A stretch of DNA of 64,000 nucleotides from Spirosoma taeanense. GTDB taxonomy: Bacteria > Bacteroidota > Bacteroidia > Cytophagales > Spirosomataceae. How positions within the stretch are numbered: the stretch's first letter is position 1; each line of letters starts with the position of its first letter. A program made the translations under genes and the position numbers. Shown in pieces: positions 44,743-53,585 of this stretch. The notes under the pieces were generated by a model, which was not told the origin of the DNA, did not search any database, and saw only the letters and a list, made by a program, of their open reading frames with translations. The stretch spans positions 3,286,001 through 3,350,000 of the forward strand of contig NZ_CP053435.1 in NCBI RefSeq assembly GCF_013127955.1, in the 5' to 3' direction.

Positions 44743-45828
44743 ATGCTGGCTATCCTCTTCCGAATTTTTGTGAGCCGGTTCTATGTGCAGAATGCGGGTA
44801 CGTTTCTGTTCATCATTCTGCTGGCGTTCGGCTTTTTGAGCACCCGGGAACACGAAGCCTTGATTCTGGCTATTCTGGGTTCGCCTTTTCTTCTGGCGCT
44901 TGTTCTGCTGCTATGGGGCCTGTATACGCTGAACGTGAGCGCCTTCAACCGGCAGGTCCTTACTGAACCGGAACACCTGTTTTTGCAGACATTCTGGCTT
45001 ATGCCCAACCCGGTTCGTGGGGCGATGTGGCTGGTGATTCATACGGCCCAACTTCTACCCATGATTGCTTACGCAACCTGGATTGTGATCAGGGGCGTCC
45101 AGCATAAAGCGTTCGGTCCGGTACTTGCTATCGGATTTGCCCTGCTGGTTTTCGTATGCGTAAGTGCCTGGTCAACGGATTTTCGACTACGCAATCCCGG
45201 CCCCGACACCCGGCAACTTCCCCGGTTGAACGTTCGTCTGCCGTATGAGCTATTCTTCCCGGCCTACTGGCTACGGCATGAGCCGCTGTCCTTCGTACTC
45301 ACAAAAGCCTTTTCGGGTCTGCTGCTAGCGGGCGTTTGCCGACTCTTTCCCACCGATGATTACGACCAGCGGCTGCTGCTCATTGGTCTCCTGCTGGCTG
45401 GACTGGGGCATTCGCAGGTCGGCGGACAGCTAAGCGCCTTCGAGCGTCAGTACCTGTTGCTTCTCCCGAATCTGCCACTCGCATGGTGGCAACGGCTGAG
45501 CCGGTACGCCTTCACCTACGGACTGATCTGGTTACCGGAGCTGCTGATTTTACTACGTAACTGCCCAGACGCTATTCGTCCGGATTACGTTGTCTGGCTC
45601 TGGCTGACCGGCTGGGGCTGGTTACTGCTCATGCATAGTCTTGCTAACGGCCGAGACATCCTGCCCGAACGCTGGTTGACGGGCATTGTGGCGAGCTTTA
45701 TTATTGGCCTGCTGCTCATCATGTACGGACTGCCCGTCGGTGCGTGGCTAACGTTGGGCTGGCTGGGGGCAGTTGGAAACTGGCATTATGAGTTTCGTCG
45801 GCGCGGGCAGGAAACCCCAGCCTCCTGA
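44743..45828 (+). CDS. Multi-pass membrane protein, probable ABC permease partner
   Basis: 361 residues with about nine to ten hydrophobic segments, for example FLFIILLAFGFLST, FLLALVLLLWGLYTL, WLVIHTAQLLPMIAYATW, LLLIGLLLAGLGHSQVGG and IVASFIIGLLLIMYGLPVGAWL. No named domain is certain, but the adjacency (7 bases) to an ABC ATPase and the ABC-2-like layout make a permease role likely. It converges on the oxidoreductase gene with 4 bases between stops. The substrate of the exporter is unknown. Confidence 0.8.
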   Translation: MLAILFRIFVSRFYVQNAGTFLFIILLAFGFLSTREHEALILAILGSPFLLALVLLLWGLYTLNVSAFNRQVLTEPEHLFLQTFWLMPNPVRGAMWLVIHTAQLLPMIAYATWIVIRGVQHKAFGPVLAIGFALLVFVCVSAWSTDFRLRNPGPDTRQLPRLNVRLPYELFFPAYWLRHEPLSFVLTKAFSGLLLAGVCRLFPTDDYDQRLLLIGLLLAGLGHSQVGGQLSAFERQYLLLLPNLPLAWWQRLSRYAFTYGLIWLPELLILLRNCPDAIRPDYVVWLWLTGWGWLLLMHSLANGRDILPERWLTGIVASFIIGLLLIMYGLPVGAWLTLGWLGAVGNWHYEFRRRGQETPAS

Positions 45829-45832
45829 GCGA

Positions 45833-46813
45833 TTAATGCGCCGTAATCTGATCGAGAATAGCACTGGTCCGCGCGCCAGTTTCGCCCGTACTTGGGCATT
45901 TTCCTTCGCCCCGCAGTTCGTTTACAATCTGCTCAATAAGCGGCAGCTGCACATGCTCCGGCATGGGAATCAGGTATTCGTCAGAGCCGGTTTCGGTATC
46001 GACCTGGATTCGGAAATTTTCAAAAAACGAGAACGTAATTTTACCCCTGGAGCCAATCAGTTGGGTCTGCTCGATCCGCTGCTCATTATTGACCGTAAAA
46101 CACCAGCTTCCTGTACCGAGTACGCCCGACTCAAATTCGAAATTAGCCACGACGATATCATCTGCGGCATACAAGTCAGCCTGATTTCGGGAGATTCCCC
46201 GGGCGGTCTTGATTGGTCCGAGGATAAACTGCAGAAAATCGAACTGGTGAGAAGCGTAATCGTGGAATAGACCCCCGCCCGAAACAACCGGCAACACACG
46301 CCAGTTGGGCTGTGGGCTTTTACCAAGTTCCCGGTCTGCCGGTTGCCAGTTCATCTGAACGTGAACGTAGCGAATGTCGCCAATAACATGCTGGTCAACG
46401 AGTTCTTTAACCTTCAGAAAATACGGTAATGCACGCCGATAAAAAGCCACGAACAGCGGCACACCAGTTTCCCGGCTTACCCGATTCATGGCTTCACACT
46501 CGGTGGCATTCATCGCCATCGGCTTCTCGACGTAAACCGGCTTTCCAGCGCGCAGCGCCCGAATTGCGTAATCGGCATGGCTGTCGGGGGGTGTAGCAAT
46601 ATAAACGGCATTGACTTCGGGGTCATTAATCAGCGCATCGGCATCGTCGTACCAGGTCGGCACCTGATGTCGTTGCGCATAATCAGCGGCCTTTTCGGCA
46701 TCTCTGCGCATGACGGCCACTAATGACGAATGCGGCACTTTCCCGAAAGCCGGGCCGCTTTTTACTTCCGTTACGTCGCCACAGCCAATAATTCCCCATT
46801 TGAGTTGATCCAT
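45833..46813 (-). CDS. Gfo/Idh/MocA-family oxidoreductase
   Basis: 326 residues. The N-terminal Rossmann part has GIIGCGDVTEVKSGPAF, and EKPMAMNATECEAMNR is the Gfo/Idh/MocA signature with catalytic Lys. The C-terminal alpha/beta domain carries HDYASHQFDFLQFILG. The family oxidises or epimerises sugars and cyclitols with NAD(P). Substrate is not predictable from the sequence, and the neighbour is an unrelated aminotransferase. Transcribed with that gene on the same strand, 59 bases apart. Confidence 0.92.
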   Translation of the reverse strand: MDQLKWGIIGCGDVTEVKSGPAFGKVPHSSLVAVMRRDAEKAADYAQRHQVPTWYDDADALINDPEVNAVYIATPPDSHADYAIRALRAGKPVYVEKPMAMNATECEAMNRVSRETGVPLFVAFYRRALPYFLKVKELVDQHVIGDIRYVHVQMNWQPADRELGKSPQPNWRVLPVVSGGGLFHDYASHQFDFLQFILGPIKTARGISRNQADLYAADDIVVANFEFESGVLGTGSWCFTVNNEQRIEQTQLIGSRGKITFSFFENFRIQVDTETGSDEYLIPMPEHVQLPLIEQIVNELRGEGKCPSTGETGARTSAILDQITAH

Positions 46814-46872
46814 ACCGTCAATTAGTCGTTTCGACAGATAAGATCAACGTGGGAACTTACTACTGAACGCCC

Positions 46873-48183
46873 TCAGCTCTTTTTCTGCCTGCCCGCCAGA
46901 GCCTGCTTTTCGGCCATCTGCGTAATGGCCGTTACCAGCCGGTCGAGGTCTTTGGGCGTGTGGTAAATGTGGGGCGTTACGCGTACGCCGTGGATGTTCT
47001 CCCAGTCGATGGGCGACGTATGGATTTTGTACTGGCCAAGCAACTGACTTTCGATCTCACCGGGTTTCATGCCGTCGATGGAAAACAGGGCCACCGCGCC
47101 GGCGAACTCCGGCTTGAGCGAGGTATGAAGTTTAACCCCTGGCACTTCCCGGACCCGTTCCATCCAGTAGTTTTTCAGATAATGCGCCCGGGCGAACTTG
47201 CGGGCCGACCCGATGCTGTTGTGGAAATCAACGGCTGTACCGATTGCCATTTCCGAAGCGAACGAGCGTGTCCCCAGACTCTCGAACTTGCGGATGTCGG
47301 GACCGTCGGGTTCGTTGTTGGACAATAATGCCCATACATTTTTGATTTTGGGCTGGCGGATGTAAAGCATGCCGCTGCCAAACGGCGCACAGAGCCACTT
47401 GTGCAGACTGGTCGCGTAATAATCCGCGCCGAGGTCAGGAATTTTGAAGTCGAACAAGGCAAACGAATGCGCACCGTCAGCAATGACCTCAATCCCCCGC
47501 TTGTGGGCTTCATCGGCAATTTTCCGCACCGGCACGACCTGCCCTACCCAGTTGATCAGGTGGGTAACGTGAACCACCTTCGTGCGGGGCGTAAACGCTT
47601 TGACGTACTGCTCTACCAGCGCGTCTTCGTTTTCGCTGGGGAGTTCGAGATTCAGATATACCAGCTTGATGCCATCGCGTTTTTCGCGCTGTTTCCAGGC
47701 ATTGAGCATGTTCGGATAGTCCTGTTTGGTCAGCACTACCTCGTCGCCCGCTTTTAAATTCAGTCCGAAAATGACCGTGTTCAGCCCTTCGGTGGCGTTG
47801 CGGTTGATGGCAATTTCTTCCGCCGAGCAACCCGCCAGATCGGCCAGCTTGCTGCGCAGGGCTTCGCGGCCCTGATCCAGAATCCGCCACATGTAATAGG
47901 ATGGCGCTTCGTTGGCGTACTGATAGAATCGGATGTGCGCGTCCTGCACCACTTTCGGCTGCGGACAAACCCCGCCATTATTAAGGTTCAGCAGGTTCGG
48001 CGATACGGTGTACTCTGATTTTACCCACGCCCAGAAATCTTCGTCCTGCGCCCACTCGGTCGGCGATTTTAGCGAAGCATCGGCTAGCGTAATGGGGCTG
48101 GCATACGTTTCGGGGGTAAATAGCGGTAAGGTCAGGGCGCCAGCGGCTGCGGCCTGCCGAAAGAAGGTTCTGCGGTTGGTCAT
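46873..48183 (-). CDS. Tat-exported class V aminotransferase-fold protein
   Basis: 436 residues. A twin-arginine signal NRRTFFRQAAAAGALTLPLF precedes a PLP-dependent class V domain of the isopenicillin-N-epimerase-like group. NLNNGGVCPQP is the family start, NRNATEGLNTVIFGL the cofactor-binding stretch, IEVIADGAHSF the PLP Asp, and YYATSLHKWLCAPFG contains the Schiff-base Lys. The Tat signal implies the protein folds with PLP in the cytoplasm and is exported. Such proteins may be cysteine desulfurase-like or epimerases; the reaction is unknown. It is divergent from lepB. Confidence 0.88.
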   Translation of the reverse strand: MTNRRTFFRQAAAAGALTLPLFTPETYASPITLADASLKSPTEWAQDEDFWAWVKSEYTVSPNLLNLNNGGVCPQPKVVQDAHIRFYQYANEAPSYYMWRILDQGREALRSKLADLAGCSAEEIAINRNATEGLNTVIFGLNLKAGDEVVLTKQDYPNMLNAWKQREKRDGIKLVYLNLELPSENEDALVEQYVKAFTPRTKVVHVTHLINWVGQVVPVRKIADEAHKRGIEVIADGAHSFALFDFKIPDLGADYYATSLHKWLCAPFGSGMLYIRQPKIKNVWALLSNNEPDGPDIRKFESLGTRSFASEMAIGTAVDFHNSIGSARKFARAHYLKNYWMERVREVPGVKLHTSLKPEFAGAVALFSIDGMKPGEIESQLLGQYKIHTSPIDWENIHGVRVTPHIYHTPKDLDRLVTAITQMAEKQALAGRQKKS

Positions 48184-48510
48184 GGCGAATCAGGTTGTGA
48201 GGAGGAACGATGCAGAGTAAAACTACACGTTTCAGCTTAGAAAACAAGCTTTTACGCCCTGATTAAGCCGTTTAAGGCCCCATCTGAAGCTTTTAGTCCA
48301 TAAACTCCAACTGCCCGAGTTGGTCTGGTAATCATGGCTTTGCGGGTCGTATAGTCGCAATAGCCGACGATCAGATTCCCACCCACTTTCTTTTCAGGGA
48401 GCTCTCAACTATTCATTGTGGTATAGAACCGCCGGTGTAAAAATGTAAGTAGGCTATCTGCTAACCTTTTACCTTTTGCCAACAGATTCGTCAACCAGCA
48501 GCTTCAGCCC
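48184..48510. other. Divergent intergenic region
   Basis: 327 bases between the Tat aminotransferase and lepB. On the minus strand CTTG (48248-48245), 19 bases and TAGTTTTA (48225-48218) form a plausible promoter for the aminotransferase. A stem CCAACT-gcccg-AGTTGG lies at 48307-48323. For lepB, TACCTTTT near 48470 is one base from a -7 box. No gene is seen. Confidence 0.4.
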
Positions 48511-49686
48511 ATGAAAACCCGGTTCAGGTCAACGAAAAAAGTGGATCAGGAAGGTAGTCAGCGAAAAAAATCAGCGTTAAGAGAGTGGGGCAATTCGGTT
48601 CTGTTTGCCGTGGTAGCCGCCACCCTGATTCGCTTCTTTACGTTCGAAGCGTTTGCCATTCCGACTCCTTCTATGGAGAACAGCCTCTTCGTAGGGGATT
48701 ATTTATTCGTCAGTAAGCTTCATTACGGATCTCGAACGCCTAGGACACCTTTGCAGGTTCCGCTTACCCACCAGAAAATATGGGGCACAAACATCCCGTC
48801 CTACAGCACGGCCATTCAGCTCCCTTCTTATCGTCTGCCCGGTTTTTCAAACGTTAAAAACGGGGATGTCGTCGTCTTTAATTATCCACCACCCAAGGCG
48901 GGCGAGCCAGCCTACCCTACCGATCTGAAAACTAATTTCATCAAGCGGTGTATCGGGATTCCCGGCGACGTTGTGACGATCAGATTAGGTCAGGTATATG
49001 TCAATGAAAAACTAGTGCCCGCGCCACCCCAGTCGGAGGCTAATTACTTCGTCGAAACCACGGAAATACTTGACGAGCGGTTCTTCCGGAAATACGGCAT
49101 TGTCAACGATTACGGGTCAGCGGAAGGCCCGTTTATCAACTGGCAACCCCTTGAGTCCTTCAATGCCTTAACCCAGACGACAACGCTGGTAGGGTATCGG
49201 GTCAATGCAACCCAGGCTACCATCGATCAGTTCAAGAAATTTGATTGGGTAAAGAACGTAGAACGCATGACGGTCCGGCCTGGCGAGCGGCAATCCGTTT
49301 ACGGCAGTTCGGCGTTCAACTGGAATCTGGACAATTTTGGTCCGCTGACGGTTCCTAAAAAGGGTATGACCGTGCCCATAAACAAAGAAACCCTGGCCGT
49401 TTATGGGCCTGTTATTCAACGCTACGAAGACAATAAAATTCCCGTCCTGACACCCACCAGCCTGACTATTGATGGTCGGCCCATTACGTCCTACACCTTC
49501 AAGCAGGATTATTACTTCATGATGGGCGACAATCGACACAACTCCGAGGATTCGCGAGTTTGGGGATTCGTTCCCGAAGACCACATCGTTGGTAAGGCGG
49601 TGTTTGTGTGGATGTCGATTGATCCCGTTCCCGCCGACATCTGGCATAAAATCCGCTGGAGCCACCTGTTTAGTGTGGTCAGGTAA
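48511..49686 (+). CDS. lepB: Signal peptidase I
   Basis: 391 residues. One N-terminal membrane segment (SVLFAVVAATLIRFFTFEAFA) is followed by the catalytic Ser54 in PTPSMENSLFVGD and Lys145 in NFIKRCIGIPGD. The late motif is GDNRHNSEDSRVWGFVPEDHIVG. A long insertion of about 180 residues lies between the Lys box and the GDNRHNS box, typical of Bacteroidetes LepB. It removes signal peptides from exported proteins. It ends before a strong bidirectional hairpin. Confidence 0.95.
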   Translation: MKTRFRSTKKVDQEGSQRKKSALREWGNSVLFAVVAATLIRFFTFEAFAIPTPSMENSLFVGDYLFVSKLHYGSRTPRTPLQVPLTHQKIWGTNIPSYSTAIQLPSYRLPGFSNVKNGDVVVFNYPPPKAGEPAYPTDLKTNFIKRCIGIPGDVVTIRLGQVYVNEKLVPAPPQSEANYFVETTEILDERFFRKYGIVNDYGSAEGPFINWQPLESFNALTQTTTLVGYRVNATQATIDQFKKFDWVKNVERMTVRPGERQSVYGSSAFNWNLDNFGPLTVPKKGMTVPINKETLAVYGPVIQRYEDNKIPVLTPTSLTIDGRPITSYTFKQDYYFMMGDNRHNSEDSRVWGFVPEDHIVGKAVFVWMSIDPVPADIWHKIRWSHLFSVVR

Positions 49687-49696
49687 CTTGATCCAG

Positions 49697-49750
49697 TTGC
49701 TGTAAAAATAAAGCCAGAGCTACTACGCCCTGGCTTTATTTTTACAGCAA
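49697..49750. terminator. 21-bp perfect hairpin between lepB and menB
   Basis: TTGCTGTAAAAATAAAGCCAG (49697-49717) is exactly complementary to 49730-49750 around a 12-base loop. The inner AAAGCCAG-CTGGCTTT stem has A/T runs on both sides, giving bidirectional termination. Confidence 0.88.
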
Positions 49751-49761
49751 CCCAGGCTCGC

Positions 49762-50586
49762 TTACGGGAACTTGGGAAACTTGCTGAAATCCGGTTTACG
49801 CTTTTCCAGGAAGGCGTCCTTACCTTCTTTGGCTTCTTCGGAGAGGTAATACAGCAGCGTCGCGTCGCCGGCGAGTTGCTGAATACCCGCCTGCCCGTCG
49901 AGTTCGGCGTTGAACGAGGCCTTCAGCATACGTAACGCAATCGGACTTTTTTCGAGCATCTTCCGGCACCAGGCAATGGTTGTTTCTTCCAGTTGGTCGA
50001 GCGGCACAACTTTGTTCACCAGCCCCATATCGAGGGCTTCCTGCGCATCATACTGATCGCAGAGATACCAGATCTCACGGGCCTTCTTCTGACCAACGAT
50101 CCGGGCCAGGTAGCTGGCACCGAAGCCTCCGTCGAAGGAGCCAACTTTGGGGCCGGTCTGGCCAAAGCGGGCGTTGTCGGCCGCGATGCTCAGATCGCAG
50201 ACGACGTGCAGAACGTGCCCGCCACCAATGGCGTAGCCCGCCACCATCGCCACAACCGGCTTTGGAATCCGCCGAATCTGCATTTGCAGATCTAGCACGT
50301 TCAGACGCGGTACGGCATCTTCACCAACGTAACCGCCGTGACCCCGCACCGACTGATCGCCACCCGAACAGAAGGCTTCGCCCCCCTCGCCGGTCAGAAT
50401 CACCACGCCCACGCGCTCGTCCTGCCGGGCCAGTTCCATAGCTTCCGACATTTCTTTGACTGTCAGGGGCGTGAACGCATTCCGCTTGTGCGGTCGGTTG
50501 ATGCTGATTTTGGCGATCCCTTCGTAATAGGAAAAAATAATCTCGTTGTATTCCTTAATAACTTCCCAGGGGTATTGGCTTTGCAT
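49762..50586 (-). CDS. menB: 1,4-dihydroxy-2-naphthoyl-CoA synthase
   Basis: 274 residues from ATG 50586 (the open frame to 50646 adds 20 residues encoded by a repeat region). Crotonase fold: [15 protein letters not shown], the MenB-type [27 protein letters not shown], and [42 protein letters not shown], where the Gly-rich oxyanion hole and the [10 protein letters not shown] segment are diagnostic. It cyclises succinylbenzoyl-CoA in menaquinone synthesis. MenE is encoded 1.1 kb away on the other strand. Confidence 0.95.
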   Translation of the reverse strand: MQSQYPWEVIKEYNEIIFSYYEGIAKISINRPHKRNAFTPLTVKEMSEAMELARQDERVGVVILTGEGGEAFCSGGDQSVRGHGGYVGEDAVPRLNVLDLQMQIRRIPKPVVAMVAGYAIGGGHVLHVVCDLSIAADNARFGQTGPKVGSFDGGFGASYLARIVGQKKAREIWYLCDQYDAQEALDMGLVNKVVPLDQLEETTIAWCRKMLEKSPIALRMLKASFNAELDGQAGIQQLAGDATLLYYLSEEAKEGKDAFLEKRKPDFSKFPKFP

Positions 50587-50591
50587 GATTA

Positions 50592-50664
50592 AAGAGTGAA
50601 AAAGCGAAAAAGCGAAAGAGTGAACAAACCGGAATCGCTCATTCACTCCTTCACTCGTTCACTC
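50592..50664. repeat. GAGTGAA-type intergenic repeats
   Basis: Several copies of GAGTGAA/AGCGAAA on one strand and TTCACTC on the other. They include an inverted pair GAGTGAAC (50618-50625) and GTTCACTC (50657-50664), in the leader of menB. Similar sequences occur at 32080-32117 and near 3960-3975. Confidence 0.6.
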
Positions 50665-51117
50665 GCTGTGTGAAACATCGTGATACTGCACGTCCCAGGT
50701 GTGGTCGGCCATCATACGAACCGTAGCTAAGCAACGTTCAAACGGAAACTTGCGGCCCCACTCGTTTGGGCCGATCATCGAAAGAACATCGGTACCATTT
50801 TTGCGGGTATAAAAATAATACGTATGACCAACGACCGGCTCGAAATTCATCTGGGCCGCATAAATCCGCTCCGAGACTTCGACGCGGTGGCGGATGGCGG
50901 TGGCCTGCTCGGCCAGCAGCTGCATCTGCCTGTAAAGCTGGCTCAGCTGCAGGTCGGTTTGCTCGCGCATGGCCGATACGGCCCGGCCGGTAATCTTGCC
51001 TTTATCTTCGGGCCGAATGACGGCTCCGCCCGCCGTGTGGGCATAGGCCAGCAACCCAGGCTCTTCAGCAACTTTCTCCGGCGAAATCGGGTTAATAACT
51101 ACTTTCGCTTCTTCCAT
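50659..51117 (-). CDS. DUF2452 protein
   Basis: 152 residues from ATG 51117. The conserved start VVINPISPEKVAEEPGLLAYAHTAGGAVIRPEDKGKI and the central AVSAMREQTDLQLSQLYRQMQLLAEQA are those of the DUF2452 family. No signal peptide or membrane segment. Function unknown; the C-terminal FEPVVGHTYYFYTRKNGTDVLSMIGPNEWG is a conserved beta-like stretch. It lies 72 bases before menB on the same strand and is divergent from the Rieske gene. An in-frame ATG at 51171 is an alternative start. Confidence 0.85.
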   Translation of the reverse strand: MEEAKVVINPISPEKVAEEPGLLAYAHTAGGAVIRPEDKGKITGRAVSAMREQTDLQLSQLYRQMQLLAEQATAIRHRVEVSERIYAAQMNFEPVVGHTYYFYTRKNGTDVLSMIGPNEWGRKFPFERCLATVRMMADHTWDVQYHDVSHSE

Positions 51118-51231
51118 CGTTCTTGGGTAACTGCCCGACGAACGGCTTTGTTCGCTGTCGTTGAATGACAAAAAAGACTCATATTTACACCAGCAAATCG
51201 GTGCTTAACCGCAAAAGTACAATAAACCGCT

Positions 51232-51702
51232 ATGGAAACCATTCTTCCGGCCTCGGACGGTCCGACAATGCCCCGCCACGAGTTTTTTCGCTTAGTCGGC
51301 ACTAGCGTCGGAACGATTCTGCTTGCCCGCTGCATGGCGGGCTGCGCTAACGACGGTGCCGGTGATCCGAATCCCAGTCCGGAACAGGCCGTTGACTTTG
51401 TCATTAACCTGGATGAAAAGGTCAATGAAAACCTGAAGCTGAAGGGGGGTTACGTCATCATCAAAAATATAATCATTGCCCAGACAAAAGATGGCCAGTT
51501 TGTAGCCGTTTCGGCTAAATGCACCCATCAGGGAACGCAGCTGGTGTATAAGCCCACCGAGAATCAATTCTATTGCCCCCTGCACCTGTCGCGCTTCGAC
51601 ATCACCGGGAAAGTGGTAACCGGTCCGGCCTCCCAACCCCTGATCCGCTATGCCGTGGCAACACTGACCAACGGTACGCTGCGCATTCAGACGATGCCAT
51701 GA
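51232..51702 (+). CDS. Rieske 2Fe-2S protein, envelope-located
   Basis: 156 residues. A hydrophobic N-terminal region (FFRLVGTSVGTILLARCMAGCA) looks like a lipoprotein or Tat-type signal and precedes a Rieske domain. The cluster ligands are CTHQG (Cys-x-His) and CPLHLSRFD (Cys-x2-His). It resembles cytochrome b6f/bc1 Rieske-like electron carriers, but its length and lone context suggest a small exported electron carrier. The stop overlaps the menE ATG (ATGA), so it is translated with a menaquinone gene. Confidence 0.85.
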   Translation: METILPASDGPTMPRHEFFRLVGTSVGTILLARCMAGCANDGAGDPNPSPEQAVDFVINLDEKVNENLKLKGGYVIIKNIIIAQTKDGQFVAVSAKCTHQGTQLVYKPTENQFYCPLHLSRFDITGKVVTGPASQPLIRYAVATLTNGTLRIQTMP

Positions 51703-52808
51703 TTCTGGACCCCTCGGCTCCTGAGAATTGGCCGTCTGGCGGCCCGGCTTCCTCACTGACTGCCTACGAAGCCGAAGCGCTGGCCTTTTGCCGGGCGTGG
51801 CTGAGTGGACAGACAACCTTTACGCTCCATACATCCGGCTCGACCGGAACGCCTAAACCCATTAGCCTCACGCGGGCGCAGATGCGGGCCAGCGCTCACC
51901 TGACCGGCCTGACGCTTGGCCTGCTGCCGGGCGATACTGCCCTGGTCTGCCTGAACATTCGTTACGTAGCCGGGGTCATGATGCTGGTTCGCGGCCTGGA
52001 ACTTGGCCTGCCCATGACCATCCTGGAACCCACCAGCAATCCCTTAGCTGACTTTCGGCCAACCAAATCTGGCTCACTTTCGGCTCCTTTTGCCTTTTCG
52101 GCCCTGGTTCCGCTGCAACTGCAAACCATTCTGGAGGAAACGCCCGAAAAAATTCCTATCCTGAACGGCATGAAAGCGATTCTGGTGGGCGGAGCCGCCA
52201 CAAGCCCCGCCCTGGAACAGGCTCTGCAGGTCCTAACAGCCCCGGTGTATGCCACTTACGGCATGACCGAAACCGTCTCGCATATTGCCTTTCGTCGGCT
52301 CAACGGGCCGACGGCCACGGACGTATTTACCGCCCTTCCCGGCGTAGAAATGGGGACGGACGAACGAGGGTGTCTACACATTACGTCGGCTGCCACCAAT
52401 TTTGAGCGTATCCAGACCAACGATGTCGTTGAACTGGTGAATCCGCCTACGGATAGCGCGACGCGATTCCGGCTGTTGGGTCGCTCCGACCGGATCATTA
52501 ACAGCGGGGGCGTAAAGGTGCAGCCCGAACGGATCGAGCAGCTCATTGAAACGGTACTGACCAGCTTCGGTCCCGTACCGCGCCTGTTTGTAGCGGGTCT
52601 TCCTGACAAACGGTTGGGCCAGCGAATTGTGCTGGTCAGCGAAGGTAAGGCTATAGATGATGCTCCGTGGGCCAACGTACAGGAGGCAATCCGGGCGCAA
52701 CTGGGGCCATACGCGGTTCCTAAAGAGCGGCTTACTGTTCCACGCTTTGCCGAAACGCCAACCGGCAAAATTGACCGAACGGCTACCCTGGCGGGTTATA
52801 CCAGTTGA
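51699..52808 (+). CDS. menE: o-Succinylbenzoate-CoA ligase (AMP-forming)
   Basis: 369 residues. A8/A3-type adenylation motifs are FTLHTSGSTGTPKPI, YATYGMTETVSHIAF and RLLGRSDRIINSGGVKVQPERIE, and the C-terminal TPTGKIDR carries the catalytic Lys. The short length and the TSGSTGTPK form match MenE of Bacteroidetes. It activates o-succinylbenzoate to its CoA ester, the substrate of MenB. Its ATG overlaps the Rieske stop; the longer open frame to 51573 lies in another frame of that gene. Confidence 0.9.
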   Translation: MILDPSAPENWPSGGPASSLTAYEAEALAFCRAWLSGQTTFTLHTSGSTGTPKPISLTRAQMRASAHLTGLTLGLLPGDTALVCLNIRYVAGVMMLVRGLELGLPMTILEPTSNPLADFRPTKSGSLSAPFAFSALVPLQLQTILEETPEKIPILNGMKAILVGGAATSPALEQALQVLTAPVYATYGMTETVSHIAFRRLNGPTATDVFTALPGVEMGTDERGCLHITSAATNFERIQTNDVVELVNPPTDSATRFRLLGRSDRIINSGGVKVQPERIEQLIETVLTSFGPVPRLFVAGLPDKRLGQRIVLVSEGKAIDDAPWANVQEAIRAQLGPYAVPKERLTVPRFAETPTGKIDRTATLAGYTS

Positions 52809-52842
52809 TTTATGCCGTCCGACTTTCGACCTTTGCCCGTCT

Positions 52843-53577
52843 ATGTTCAAACGCCTTGAAATCCGCTACCAGACGGCCCGGTCGTTGCCCGCGCCCTACG
52901 CCTATTTCTATACATTAACCTTAAAGCCCGTCGCGGATAGCCGGTTGCAGGTGGACCTGGCTATTTCCTATCCCGACCGCGAGGACATTGACGACGATGA
53001 GCTGATTGCGGAGGGTTATAGCCGTGATGATGATTTTTCGTGGTCGGGGCAGCTACCCCAGACCTGGCAGCAGACGGTGGATGAACTGGCGAAGAAAACC
53101 AGGCTGCAGCCTTTCCGCGAAGATCAGCTTGGCGAAGACGATGACTATTGGGATGCCCGGATCGAAACCACAGAGGGCGTTAAACAGGGTCGGCCAGCCA
53201 ATGCAGAGGACTGGCAATATCTGGTGCAGGAACTGATTCAGGCGGCTTACGAAACCGCAGGCCGCGAACGGGTCTTTGAACTGACGTATCTCGACCTAAG
53301 CCAGGATGGCCATAATCTGGAATTGCAGCTATCTGCTTCGTTTGCCAACCGTACGATCAACGTACGCTCCGTACAGAATCAGCAGAATCGCTCGAAGACC
53401 TTACCCTGGTCGGCTCTGCAACGAATCATGACGGAGGTGTATAACCATGATTACGACCCCGATGAAGCGCAGACCAAGCGCCCGAAACACGACGGTCAAT
53501 GGCTCAATCTGGGCACCGACGAATGGCATGACATTAGCGAACTGCGATCTTTGACAAGCCTGTTACGCGGCTTATGA
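52843..53577 (+). CDS. Acidic protein of unknown function
   Basis: 244 residues from ATG 52843, starting MFKRLEIRYQTARSLPAPYAYFYTLTLKP; the open frame to 52657 only shadows menE. The sequence is rich in Asp/Glu (DREDIDDDELIAEGYSRDDDF) and beta-strand-like stretches, and ends NHDYDPDEAQTKRPKHDGQWL. No signal peptide or membrane segment. No domain is recognised. It lies 34 bases after menE, so co-transcription is likely. Role unknown; it converges on the methyltransferase gene with 8 bases between. Confidence 0.75.
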   Translation: MFKRLEIRYQTARSLPAPYAYFYTLTLKPVADSRLQVDLAISYPDREDIDDDELIAEGYSRDDDFSWSGQLPQTWQQTVDELAKKTRLQPFREDQLGEDDDYWDARIETTEGVKQGRPANAEDWQYLVQELIQAAYETAGRERVFELTYLDLSQDGHNLELQLSASFANRTINVRSVQNQQNRSKTLPWSALQRIMTEVYNHDYDPDEAQTKRPKHDGQWLNLGTDEWHDISELRSLTSLLRGL

Positions 53578-53585
53578 ACCTGGCG

